DNA of 64,000 bases from DATGLG01 sp035294245 (GTDB lineage Bacteria; Pseudomonadota; Alphaproteobacteria; JACZXZ01): positions 62,001 through 126,000 of the forward strand of contig DATGLG010000033.1 in the NCBI GenBank assembly GCA_035294245.1, given 5' to 3'. Below are positions 16,279 to 25,038 of this stretch, one piece after another. Under the pieces are notes generated by a model. That model worked only from the letters and a program-made list of their open reading frames with translations. It was not told where the DNA came from and made no database searches. Every line of letters starts with the position of its first letter. The stretch's first letter is position 1. The position numbers were made by a program, and so were the translations under genes.

Positions 16279-17166
16279 CTACTTGATCTGCGGTTGCGAA
16301 GCCGGGCCGCCCGCTGGGATATAGACCCGCTTGAGGTGGAAGATGCCGCCCAATTCAGGCTTGTCGGGCTTTTCGAACTCGGTCCAGGTACCGTTGGTCT
16401 CCATGTATTCGAGTATGGTATTCAGGAAGGCGAGAAGCTCGGGCTCATGATGCTTGATTGCCCAGGAGACGGGCGAGACGTCGAGGGGGTCAGCCCCGAA
16501 TAGGGATGCGAGCTGGGTGGGGTGACTGGCCACGTCGCGTGCGCTGACGAAGGCATCCCAATACGAGGCGTCTGCGTGGCCAGATAAGACCTCGAGCGAC
16601 CCCTGGCTCACATTCGTGCTGTCCACGCCGACAATCTTGGCGTGCTTGAAGTGCGCCTTGAGATAGTCGTAAGGCGCGCCGCCGAGCAGCGAGGCGATGG
16701 TGATGCCGGGTTTGTCGAGGTCGGAGAGCTTCTTGACGTCCTTGAACCTCGTCTCGGCGTCCTGCTTTCGGACGACGACGTCGTTACCCATGAATTGGTA
16801 CGGTTGCGTGAACGCAAGGGCGAGGGCTCGCTGCGGGGTCGCGAAGGACCCGCCCACAAATACGTCGATCTGGTCGGACTGTAACGCTGCGGCGAAGGTG
16901 TCCCATGTCTCCTCGATCCACACGGGCTTTAATTTTATCGTCCCAAAGACGTAATTGAGTGCCTCCACGACGAAACCCGAGAGCTTGCCCGTTTTCGCAT
17001 CCCTGACCGTCAAGGGAGGATAATTGACGTAACCGAGATGGATCTCCTTCGAGCTCAGGATCTGATCGAGCTCTCGGGCTTGGGCTGGCTGTGGCGCGAC
17101 CGACAAAAGTGCAATCACAGGCACGAGCGCGCCGGTCCCCCAGATCACTTTAGCTGATTTGCTCAT
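16279..17166 (-). CDS. ABC transporter substrate-binding protein, polar amino acid family
   Basis: The 295-residue precursor begins with a signal peptide (hydrophobic core VIWGTGALVPVIALLSV, cleavage near AQA). It then has the family 3 solute-binding fold (KEIHLGYVNYPPL, GFVVEALNYV, QSDQIDVFVGG). It captures a charged small molecule in the periplasm for the permease and ATPase encoded just upstream in the same operon. The ATG at 17166 was chosen because GGAGGTG lies 3 nt upstream, within the longer open frame. The operon ends with the terminator at 16214. By context the ligand is an amine or betaine degraded in this cluster. Confidence 0.87.
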   Translation of the reverse strand: MSKSAKVIWGTGALVPVIALLSVAPQPAQARELDQILSSKEIHLGYVNYPPLTVRDAKTGKLSGFVVEALNYVFGTIKLKPVWIEETWDTFAAALQSDQIDVFVGGSFATPQRALALAFTQPYQFMGNDVVVRKQDAETRFKDVKKLSDLDKPGITIASLLGGAPYDYLKAHFKHAKIVGVDSTNVSQGSLEVLSGHADASYWDAFVSARDVASHPTQLASLFGADPLDVSPVSWAIKHHEPELLAFLNTILEYMETNGTWTEFEKPDKPELGGIFHLKRVYIPAGGPASQPQIK

Positions 17167-17265
17167 CTTCACCTCCATTGTTAACGCATAGTCTTTTGTG
17201 CCCCGCAGGCGGAGCCGCTTTTTTGATCGTTTGGCACCCTTCCAGGCGGTGACGCATCGGGTGGA

Positions 17266-18141
17266 TCAATGCAGGACCCTGCTGATGAACGCCTGGGTTC
17301 TCGAATGGACGGGGTTCCTCAACACCTGTTCCGGCGGTCCTTCTTCGACGATCACGCCCCCGTCCATCATCACCACACGATTGGCAACCTCGCGCGCAAA
17401 TCCGATCTCATGGGTGACGACCACCATCGTCGTGCCCTGCTTGCCCGAATCGTCCTGTCTCGCCAGAGAGCGCATGACATCGAGCACCTCGCCGACGAGC
17501 TCGGGATCGAGCGCCGAGGTGGGCTCGTCGAACAGCATCGCCTTCGGCTCCATCGCGAGAGCCCGGGCGATCGCCGCGCGTTGCATCTGTCCGCCTGACA
17601 GCAAACTGGGGTGGACGTCGAGCTTATCGCCGAGCCCGACGCGCTGGAGCAGCTCGGTGCCACGATCGGCCGCTATTTTTGGAGGTACCTTGCCGACGAC
17701 GATCAGGCCTTCGATGACATTCTGGAGTACAGTCTTATGCGGCCATAGATGAAAATGCTGGAACACCATGCCCATGTGGGCGCGCATTCTCGCGATGTTG
17801 CGTTCCCTGGCGCGAACGCGCTGCCCATTCGGCGTGGTGCGATACCCGACAAGCTCGCCGTCGAAATAGATTTCGCCTCCCTCGTATTCCTCAAGGAAAT
17901 TGAGGCAGCGCAGCATCGTCGATTTGCCCGAGCCGCTCGGACCGATGATCACCATCACCTCCCCTCGCGTCACGTCCAGCGATATGCCTTTCAGCACCTC
18001 GAGCGGACCGTACCTCTTGCGAAGATTCCGAATGCGAAACATCGGACGATCGTCCGCCGCCTCAAGGATCGCCGCGTCAGGTCCTGCTTTTGCGTTCTCC
18101 GTTCCGTCCACCCCTGCCACCCCATCAAAATGAAGCCGCAT
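17266..18141 (-). CDS. ABC transporter ATP-binding protein, polar amino acid family
   Basis: This is the ATPase of the importer, about 291 residues from the ATG at 18141. It has Walker A GPSGSGKST (67-75), signature LSGGQMQR and Walker B AMLFDEPTSALD. The 33 residues before MFRIRNLRKRYG are longer than usual and unlike the family; a later start at 18042 would give the standard length but has no ribosome site. The gene follows the permease by about 30 bp and precedes the substrate-binding protein. It powers import by binding the permease at the inner membrane face. Confidence 0.85.
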   Translation of the reverse strand: MRLHFDGVAGVDGTENAKAGPDAAILEAADDRPMFRIRNLRKRYGPLEVLKGISLDVTRGEVMVIIGPSGSGKSTMLRCLNFLEEYEGGEIYFDGELVGYRTTPNGQRVRARERNIARMRAHMGMVFQHFHLWPHKTVLQNVIEGLIVVGKVPPKIAADRGTELLQRVGLGDKLDVHPSLLSGGQMQRAAIARALAMEPKAMLFDEPTSALDPELVGEVLDVMRSLARQDDSGKQGTTMVVVTHEIGFAREVANRVVMMDGGVIVEEGPPEQVLRNPVHSRTQAFISRVLH

Positions 18142-18172
18142 CCCTCGCGAACCGAGCCCTTCGATCGCGAGC

Positions 18173-18841
18173 TCAGGATTGCACTCTTCCGCCCCAATAC
18201 CGCTCGAGCAGCCGGGATACATAGATGAGCGGATAGATGATTAGCGCGAAGACAACCGCCGTGGCCGTGTAGACTTCCAGCGGCCGATAGGTCGAGGTAA
18301 TCAGAACATCGGCGGCGTGCAGGAGCTCGTAGACGGCCAGGATAGATCCCAGCGTCGTCAGCTTGATGAGATTAGCCGTCTCATTCATAAACGGCGGGAT
18401 CATGCGCCGGACCGCCTGCGGCAGGATGATCCGCCACATCACCTGGTAATAGACCATGCCGACCGACTTTGCCGAGTCGACTTGACCGCGATCGATTGAG
18501 AGGATGCCGCCTCGAAAGATCTCGCTGAAGTAAGCCGCCTCGTGCAGCCCCAGGCCGAGGCCGATCGCCGCAAAATTATCGAGCCGGATCCCGGTGATGA
18601 TCGGAAGGGCATAATAGATCCATACAAGCTGGACCAGCGCGGGCGTGCTGCGAAATATCTCGACGTAAAAGGTTGCTGGTGCACGCAAGGCGCCAAACCT
18701 CGAGAGCCGGGCCAGAGCGATCAGTAGGCCGAGCACGACTGCGATTGAAAAAGCGAAGACGGTGAGCTGGGCTGTTACGGCGGCCCCGTCGAGGAAGACC
18801 TCCCAATTGTCGGTGACAACGTCGAAATGCCACTGGTACAT
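18173..18841 (-). CDS. ABC transporter permease, polar amino acid (HisM/GlnP) family
   Basis: The 222-residue inner-membrane protein has about five hydrophobic segments. It carries the family's coupling loop (GLGLHEAAYFSEIFRGGILS, then GQVDSAKSVGM). It is the first gene of the permease-ATPase-SBP operon, and no second permease is present, so it probably works as a homodimer. An AT-rich TetR-type motif lies about 270 bp upstream, shared with the divergent TetR gene. Confidence 0.87.
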   Translation of the reverse strand: MYQWHFDVVTDNWEVFLDGAAVTAQLTVFAFSIAVVLGLLIALARLSRFGALRAPATFYVEIFRSTPALVQLVWIYYALPIITGIRLDNFAAIGLGLGLHEAAYFSEIFRGGILSIDRGQVDSAKSVGMVYYQVMWRIILPQAVRRMIPPFMNETANLIKLTTLGSILAVYELLHAADVLITSTYRPLEVYTATAVVFALIIYPLIYVSRLLERYWGGRVQS

Positions 18842-19503
18842 GTTGCGCTCCCAGACCTTGGCCTATTCCGCGATGTGCCGCCCTTCCGATGCGACCCCAA
18901 TACGCCCTAGGTGTGGCGGAAGCCTCTGACGCCCTACGCTCTCCCGTTCTCCGGACCTCTCATAGGCTTCGAGAAGCGCTTGCCCGAGCCTTTCCCGGGA
19001 GCAATCCGCAGCCGAATGTCTCATTCCCTACCTTCTCGGAATCGGCTGCCTGCTCTCATCAAGCATGGCTCATAGCCTGCCCTGAAATGCCACGATAGCC
19101 TGATTTAACTGATCAATCAATTATTATAGATTGATATTGCCGACTTTTGGGATAAGGATGCCAAATCGTGGCGGCGACCAAGGAGAGATAAGGCGTGTCA
19201 TGAGGCGCGGAGACTCTGGCTGGGCCCCAGAACGATGGCTGTCCGCTGGCTACTCACAGGGTGAGCACGCAGAATGCGCCGATCGAAACCGCAAGTTATT
19301 CCCATCGCCGGCGTGACGAATACGCCAGTCCCATCTCCAGTCCTCAAATAATGGGGCGATAGGCGAGAACCGCTGGAATGGCCCTTGTGCTATGACGATT
19401 CGCATTTTACGCGGAAGGGTTGCGTCTCGGCTCGCCGCCGGTTCGGATCACTGCCCGGCGAGCGAGCAAGCGCGGATGGCGACCGTAAAACGGCAGGTTG
19501 GAC
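18842..19503. other. Divergent intergenic region, ABC operon / TetR gene
   Basis: This 660-bp gap between a minus-strand ABC operon and a plus-strand tetR gene holds no gene I can support. Short open frames on both strands look like chance. It contains one copy of the shared AT-rich motif (site B, 19109-19125). The left half is unusually rich in CT/GC blocks and may be decayed sequence. Confidence 0.5.
19109..19125 (+). promoter_or_regulatory. AT-rich shared motif, site B
   Basis: CTGATCAATCAATTATT matches the four-site consensus. It lies between the divergent ABC operon and tetR, fitting autoregulation by the TetR protein. Confidence 0.5.
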
Positions 19504-20208
19504 ATGCGCAAAAATTCGCGAGATTTGACCAGGGCAGACCAGGTGGCCCGACGAACGAAAGCCGCCCCCAAGCAGAAAGCATCGTCTTGTCAAACCGAGA
19601 CTCTGTTGGCCGTTGGATTAAATTTATTCTCGAAGAGGGATTTTTCTGCGGTCACGATCAAGGAGATCGCGAAGGCCGCCGGGGTGACTTCCGCCCTCCT
19701 CTACTATTATTTCCGGAACAAAGAAGACTTGTTCAAAGCCAGCATCGAGTACTCAATTCTGCAAGCGCTCGACAACTATGTGCGCTTGAAGGAGCGGCAT
19801 ACGAATCCGGTCGACCTGATCAACGACTGGTTCGAGAACAATGCCGAGATGGCGGTGCCATTTCGAAAGCTCATCAAGATCATGCTTGATTATTCGAATA
19901 CGGTCACGCGCCTTCCGTCCGTCGATCGATTGATCAAACATTTCTACCAGGAAGAGATGAGCATCCTATCCAGCAGCGTCAGGCAGGGCGTTGCCATGGG
20001 CCTCTTCAACCAGGTCGACCCGGAACGGGCGGCGGAATTCGCCTCCGTGCATCTGGACGGGATCATCGTGGCTTCGATCATTCGCGCCGATTTCGATGTG
20101 CGCGACGCCATTGCCGATCTTAAGGAGTTGTTCTGGCATCATCTCGGCTATCACGATGACAGCGTCCGGATCGAAGGCCGGGAGCCGCTGATCATCTATG
20201 AGCGCTAA
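19504..20208 (+). CDS. TetR/AcrR family transcriptional regulator
   Basis: The 234-residue protein has a TetR helix-turn-helix at about 35-80 (FSKRDFSAVTIKEIAKAAGV, then TSALLYYYFRNKEDLF) and an all-helical ligand-binding region after it. The ATG at 19504 was chosen over a TTG two codons earlier. It is divergent from the ABC importer operon and followed by convergent DUF1116. Four similar AT-rich motifs precede the ligase, the importer/tetR pair, DUF1116 and the GFA/Rieske 2 pair. This protein is the only TetR in the window and so the likely common regulator. Confidence 0.88.
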   Translation: MRKNSRDLTRADQVARRTKAAPKQKASSCQTETLLAVGLNLFSKRDFSAVTIKEIAKAAGVTSALLYYYFRNKEDLFKASIEYSILQALDNYVRLKERHTNPVDLINDWFENNAEMAVPFRKLIKIMLDYSNTVTRLPSVDRLIKHFYQEEMSILSSSVRQGVAMGLFNQVDPERAAEFASVHLDGIIVASIIRADFDVRDAIADLKELFWHHLGYHDDSVRIEGREPLIIYER

Positions 20209-20230
20209 CCCCGCCGGGGGCGCCTTCGGA

Positions 20231-21547
20231 TCAAACCGAGTGAAAGGCGTCCGCCGCCCGCTTGAAGCATTCGATCGGAGCCCGCACAATCCCCGCGCCG
20301 ATCTGTCCCCCGTCCCGTCCCGGAATGCCCACGTCCATGACGGGCGTGATGCCCGTCTCGAGGACCTTAAAAACGTCGATGCCTGTGGGCGTCCCACGAT
20401 ACGACAGGAACGGGATGTGGAAGTCCGTATTCTCGCCGGCCGTTATCCTATAGAGCTCGAGGTTGCGCTCGACCATCGCGGCCGGGGAGCCGCCCTGGTA
20501 GGTCTGGAGCGGGAAGGCGGCGGCTTGGGCGAATCCGCCGAGGCCAATTGTTTCCGCGATTATGCTCTCGCCCCCCATCCAGGTGATTTCGTCTTGCGTG
20601 TGACCCTCGAACAGCTTCGCCTCGACGGCCGGATGAGGGCCGCAGAACCAGCGCTCGCCTAGTCCGCTCACACGAATGGCGAATTCCCTGCAGCTAATGG
20701 CCATGGCCGTGACGATGCTCGAGTGCTTGATATTATGAGCAGCGTCGGCCGTGGCCTTGGCCGCGGCCATCGAGAGTCGCAGGAAGAAGTAATTGTCGGC
20801 GGTGAGGGCCTCGATCGTCTTCTCCACGCCGTCGCGGCTGGTCTCCGCCACGGCCAAGAAATGAGGGAATAATTCTCTGGCGAACATCAGGGATGCCGCC
20901 GTACAGCGGCTATGGAGCTCGTCCCCCATATGTAACGCGCGGCGCATGATGGGCTTCAGGGGAATACCGCCGGAACGGCGGACAGCCTCGGCTAGGATGG
21001 GCGCCACTGTGCCGTTCACGTATCTCAGCCGATCGCGCACGCCATCGTCGTAGACGCCGTAGTTGAGCCGCCGTGGGTTTGTTCCTTCGTAAAAGTTGCA
21101 ATAACCGACATTACCAAAGCGGGCATTGCGCACCGCGAAGACTGGCATCGAGGCGGTATAAATCCCGGCGACGGAGCCGACCGCGTTGTAGGCCTGGCAG
21201 CCGTCGATCCTGATCCTTCCCTCGCGCAATTTCTTATCGGCATCCTCCCTATCCCGCGCTAACCCCTCAAAAATGGCACCGCCTATGATCGCTTCCCGCT
21301 GCCCTCCGACATAGTCGCCCCATTCGAGTCGGGGCCCTGAGGTCAAGATCGTTTCTGCAGTCATGCCGGGGATCGCATCGATCGCCGGGAGAACATCGAC
21401 AAGCACGGGCTCCGATTCGCACATGCGGCGGAACGCCTCTCGATTCGCCTGCTCTCTGGTAGATGTCATCCCGCTCATGAAGATCCGCCTGACCGCGTTG
21501 CCGAAGGCGAGGCGTCCGCCGCCCGTCCCGGCATCGAGTATAGTCAT
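20231..21547 (-). CDS. DUF1116 (YlbE/AllG-like) family protein
   Basis: The 438-residue protein belongs to DUF1116, represented by E. coli YlbE (AllG), a subunit of oxamate carbamoyltransferase in allantoin breakdown. Recognisable segments include GNVGYCNFYEGTNPRRLNYG, GDELHSRCTAAS and WFCGPHPAVEA. The FdrA and YlbF partners expected for that enzyme are not in the window, so it acts alone or with distant partners. The first ATG is kept; in-frame ATGs at 21478 and 21469 are alternatives. An AT-rich shared motif lies only 13-28 bp upstream. A carbamoyl or related acyl transfer to nitrogen is plausible but unproven. Confidence 0.82.
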   Translation of the reverse strand: MTILDAGTGGGRLAFGNAVRRIFMSGMTSTREQANREAFRRMCESEPVLVDVLPAIDAIPGMTAETILTSGPRLEWGDYVGGQREAIIGGAIFEGLARDREDADKKLREGRIRIDGCQAYNAVGSVAGIYTASMPVFAVRNARFGNVGYCNFYEGTNPRRLNYGVYDDGVRDRLRYVNGTVAPILAEAVRRSGGIPLKPIMRRALHMGDELHSRCTAASLMFARELFPHFLAVAETSRDGVEKTIEALTADNYFFLRLSMAAAKATADAAHNIKHSSIVTAMAISCREFAIRVSGLGERWFCGPHPAVEAKLFEGHTQDEITWMGGESIIAETIGLGGFAQAAAFPLQTYQGGSPAAMVERNLELYRITAGENTDFHIPFLSYRGTPTGIDVFKVLETGITPVMDVGIPGRDGGQIGAGIVRAPIECFKRAADAFHSV

Positions 21548-21904
21548 TTCTTCATTAAATTGACCAATTAATTAGTATTCTGGCATCGTGGATTGCGAAC
21601 CCAATCGCATGAGCACGTTCGAGCGACCACCGCCACCCGTCAGGAAAACCTTGGGGTCCGCTCGCTCTTGGCTGCGACCGGGATCGATGGGGTCCGACGG
21701 CAAACATGATACTCGGCACGACCGCCCGCCTGATCACGCGGCTATCATCAGGAGGAAACCCAGATGCACGCAGGAGCGAGGAGAGCGATGCGGTCGCCAA
21801 GTGAGGGGCGATCGAAAGTCTCTCCCAAACCAAGACAAGCCAAGTCGAGGATTTCACTGTCGCGCTGAGAGCGACGCGCGCCCGGCGAACTCAACCAAGT
21901 CGAC
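21548..21904. other. Intergenic region before the ligase pseudogene
   Basis: This 357-bp region lies between the divergent DUF1116 start and the ligase remnant. It holds site C of the shared motif at its left end. The rest has only short open frames that look like chance; the remnant's original start region may have decayed here. Confidence 0.45.
21560..21575 (+). promoter_or_regulatory. AT-rich shared motif, site C
   Basis: TTGACCAATTAATTAG, preceded by CATTAAA as at site A, sits immediately upstream of DUF1116 and about 330 bp before the ligase remnant. Sites A and C match over about 20 positions with one indel. Confidence 0.5.
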
Positions 21905-22989
21905 TTGAAGGTCCTGAAGGATGAGCTGGAGCGGAATGGCGTCAAATATTGTCTGGCCTCCTACGTCGACATACACGGCATTCCCAAAGCGAAGAGCGTC
22001 CCGCTCGGCCACTTCGAGCGCATGATGCGCGGCTCTGAGCCGTTCACTGGTGCCGCCATCGACGGCTTGGGTCAGGGTCCAAATGACGACGAGCCCGCGA
22101 TCTACCCCGACCCCCACGCGATCACGATTCTGCCATGGCAGCCCGATGTCGCTCGGGCTCCGGGAAATCTGCACTACCATGAGCAGCCTTGGCCGATGTG
22201 CTCGCGTATCGCTTCACGTTGCGGCGCATGATGATGAAGGAGGTGCCCCGGCGCCACGGCTGGGAAGCTACTTGCATGGCCAAGCCTTATGCGGACCGCA
22301 CCGGGAGCGGCGCGCACTTCAATATGTCGTTAAGCGACATCGGAACCGGAAAGAGCGTCTTCGGCGATCCTTCAGACCGCCGCGGATGTGGATTGTCCAG
22401 GATCGCCTACCAGTTCCTTGCCGGCGTGCTTCGTCACGCGGCGGCCATCGTCGCTGTTACCTGCCCAACCGTGAATTCCTACAAGCGCCTGATCAAGACG
22501 GGATCGATGACTGGGTACACCTGGGCACCGATCTTCATCTCGTACGGCGGTAACAACCGCACGCATATGATGCGGGTTCCAATGCTTCGGCCCCATGTCG
22601 AGGGCAATTCGAAGGATCATAAGGGCGTCTATCTCTCCGGCGCACGCATCGAATGCCGCGCGGTCGATCCGACGATGAATCCCTACCTTGCCGCCAGCAT
22701 GATGCTTGCTGCCGGGCTCGAGGGCATCGAGCAGGGACTCGATCCGGGCGATCCGAACAACGTCAACATGTACGAGCTGAGCGATGCAGAGCTGGCCGGA
22801 CGTGGTGTTAAGCGCCTTCCGCGCACCCTGCTCGAAGTTGTCGAGGCATTCGCCGCGGATCCACTTTCCAAACAGACTTTCGGCGATGAACTTTACCGCT
22901 CCTTCATAGAGATCAAGCAGTGCGAGTGGCGGAGCTTCCATAATGCCGTTTCGAAATGGGAGCTCGATAGTTATCTCTCGAAGTTCTGA
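21905..22989 (+). pseudogene. Glutamine synthetase-like ligase with internal deletion and frameshift
   Basis: This is a second copy of the GS-like ligase. The 5' part (from a TTG at 21905) encodes LERNGVKYCLASYVDIHG to about NLHYHEQPWP. The 3' part, in another frame from about 22189, encodes MADVLAYRFTLRRMMMKEV through GSGAHFNMS, CPTVNSYKRL and NNRTHMMRVPM to the stop. Compared with the intact copy, about 105 residues (107-212) are missing, including the metal-binding glutamates. Frame changes at the junction near 22190-22200. The remaining ends are well preserved, so the deletion is recent. It cannot be an active ligase. Confidence 0.85.
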
Positions 22990-23049
22990 GAAATCGGATC
23001 ACTCGTGAACGCCCCCGGCTAGCCATCATGGCGGCAACGGGAGCTTCGA

Positions 23050-23463
23050 TTAGAACCGCTCGTGCTCGGGGAGCCCATCGGCAATGCGGTACCATGGCAC
23101 CTTCGACCCCACGAATATGTGCTTTTCGGAACCGGGCGGATGGCCGGGATGGCCATCGCAGGTCCCGGGCGTATACCAGCGCCGTTCCGGCCACCGGTCG
23201 TCGTCCAGGATCAAATGGCAGCCACAAGTGCGGCAAAAATGCCGACGCACGACAGAAGAGCTGCCATAGGTGCTCAGGTTTTCGGCGCCCTTGAAGACCA
23301 CTAGCTTGTCGCGCGGGACCGTGGCGTAAGTGGCAAACAATGCGCCGTGTACCCGACGGCAGATCGAGCAGTGACAATGATAAAGCTCGATGGCCGGCGC
23401 ATCGACCCGGTATTCCACGGCGCCACACTGGCATCGGCCTGTAATGGGAACGAACTCGGACAT
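23050..23463 (-). CDS. GFA (glutathione-dependent formaldehyde-activating) family protein
   Basis: The 137-residue protein has the zinc-binding cysteines of the GFA family: CQCG (Cys11, Cys13), CHCSIC (30-35) and FCRTCGC (76-82). Family members bind glutathione and zinc; some promote S-hydroxymethylglutathione formation from formaldehyde, though that activity is not general. The start at 23463 follows GGGGGGAG. The gene is convergent with the ligase remnant and divergent from Rieske oxygenase 2, sharing a promoter region with the AT-rich motif. Since N-demethylation releases formaldehyde, a detoxifying or sensing role is the natural reading. Confidence 0.87.
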   Translation of the reverse strand: MSEFVPITGRCQCGAVEYRVDAPAIELYHCHCSICRRVHGALFATYATVPRDKLVVFKGAENLSTYGSSSVVRRHFCRTCGCHLILDDDRWPERRWYTPGTCDGHPGHPPGSEKHIFVGSKVPWYRIADGLPEHERF

Positions 23464-23874
23464 CTGACTCCCCCCTTGGGATGTTCCGCAAGACGCTTGC
23501 GAGAGGCTGTGCGCTGCCTCGGCGGCAGTTCGGGCCATGCATTCTCCGTAATCAATTTAATTGACTGATCAATGGAAATATAACAGCATCTTGAGCGTCA
23601 CAGCTACAAGTCGCCAACCCGATGAAGCATACGCACGCGCGCACCAAGCGATGGCCAGCGTCTTGCAGGATGTGCATTGGACGTGCGCGGAGCGAAGGCG
23701 GCGTAGACCGCCAAAGACGTGTATCGGATCCAGACGTTTACAAGGGGGCTCTGCACGGCTTTCCGTAGGCTGTCGCTACCGGCCGGCACCAGATGCGGTG
23801 CAAGTGACTGCTCAACTACCAAGTTTCTTACGCCTGCCCACCATCGTTCGCCACGCCCACGTGGAGAGGCTAAC
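23464..23874. other. Divergent intergenic region, GFA / Rieske 2
   Basis: This 411-bp gap has site D of the shared motif (23565-23579) near its left end. No gene is supported in the remaining 300 bp; the frame continuous with the oxygenase upstream of 23875 lacks family similarity and is treated as untranslated. Confidence 0.5.
23565..23579 (+). promoter_or_regulatory. AT-rich shared motif, site D
   Basis: CTGATCAATGGAAAT, preceded by TTAATTGA, is the fourth site, about 100 bp before the GFA start and 300 bp before Rieske 2. It keeps the CTGATCAAT core but loses the AATTA tail. Confidence 0.4.
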
Positions 23875-25038
23875 ATGATCAATGGCAAGACTATCTTCGA
23901 TCCGGAGCATTATAGGAACGTCCGCTTGCCGACCTTAGAAGCGGAGACCTTGCCGATCTGGTGCTATACCTCCCGGGAATTCTATGATCGTGAGGTCGAA
24001 CGAATCTTCAGGAAGGTGTGGAACTTCATCGGCCGCGAGGACGAGATTCCTAAGCCGGGAGACTATGCGACCTTCGATCTGCTCGGCGAGTCTATCATCG
24101 TCCTGCGCGACAAGGCCGGCCACCCTCGCGCCTTCGCCAATACCTGTCGGCATCGCGGCACGCGGCTTCTTCGCGGCCGCGGCCACTGCCGCGTGATCAG
24201 CTGCCCCTATCACAGCTGGACGTATGCCTTGAACGGCGACCTTATCGCCTCACCCGGCATGGAGGAGACCGTCGCTTTCGACAGGAAGCACTACGGGCTC
24301 GTCCAAATCCGTCTCGAGAGCTGGGATGGCTTCATGTTCGTCACCTTCGACAAGGCCAGCATCGGTTTACGGGATTATCTCGGTGATCTTCCCGAAAGGC
24401 TCGCCTTCCACGACATGGCCAACATGACCTGCGTGCGCCGCAAGGAATACGACCTCGCCTGCAACTGGAAGCTCTACCTCGAGAATGCGATGGAGGAGTA
24501 CCACACGCCGACGGTGCACAAGCTCTCGATCGGCAAGCAAAGCACGATCAGGGAGAGCAGCCACGGCCAGTGGGACGGCATGCACATGCCGGCCGAGAAA
24601 ACGAGCGCGCTTCTTCCCGAGGATCTCGACAGCGCGTTTCCGCCCATCCCGACGCTCCAAGGGAAGGCTGCGGCCGGCACCTATTTCATGGTCATCTATC
24701 CCTCCACCTTCTTCGCCGTCACGCAGGATTGCATGTGGTGGCTGCAGGAGTTTCCGGAGGGCCCCGCTCGGACACGGGTGGTGATCGGGTCTTGCTTCCC
24801 ACGCGCAACCGTAGCCCGCGCCGACTTCTCCGAAAAGGTGCAGAAATATTACCATCGCTGGGACAAATCGCTTCCCGAGGATAACGCGATCTCCGAGCTC
24901 CAGCAGCTCGGCGTGGGCTCCTCGTTCTGCCGGCCTGGACGGCTGTCGTTTCACGAGCCGATGGTGCGGGACATTGCGAATTGGGTGCTCGACCGCGTGC
25001 TCGATCCGGTTCCGGGCTCGGCTGCATCCGGCGGATAA
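23875..25038 (+). CDS. Rieske non-heme iron oxygenase, CntA/GbcA-like (copy 2)
   Basis: The 387-residue oxygenase has Rieske ligands Cys91, His93, Cys110 and His113 and an iron site with Glu206, His209 and His214, numbered almost exactly as in copy 1. As in CntA, Glu occupies the bridging position. The ATG at 23875 was chosen because GGAGAGG lies 6 nt upstream and family similarity begins there. No reductase is adjacent, so it probably shares the one at 9794. Two paralogues with one donor suggest two successive demethylations or two related substrates. The C-terminus carries a short Ala/Gly/Ser tail absent from copy 1. Confidence 0.88.
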   Translation: MINGKTIFDPEHYRNVRLPTLEAETLPIWCYTSREFYDREVERIFRKVWNFIGREDEIPKPGDYATFDLLGESIIVLRDKAGHPRAFANTCRHRGTRLLRGRGHCRVISCPYHSWTYALNGDLIASPGMEETVAFDRKHYGLVQIRLESWDGFMFVTFDKASIGLRDYLGDLPERLAFHDMANMTCVRRKEYDLACNWKLYLENAMEEYHTPTVHKLSIGKQSTIRESSHGQWDGMHMPAEKTSALLPEDLDSAFPPIPTLQGKAAAGTYFMVIYPSTFFAVTQDCMWWLQEFPEGPARTRVVIGSCFPRATVARADFSEKVQKYYHRWDKSLPEDNAISELQQLGVGSSFCRPGRLSFHEPMVRDIANWVLDRVLDPVPGSAASGG

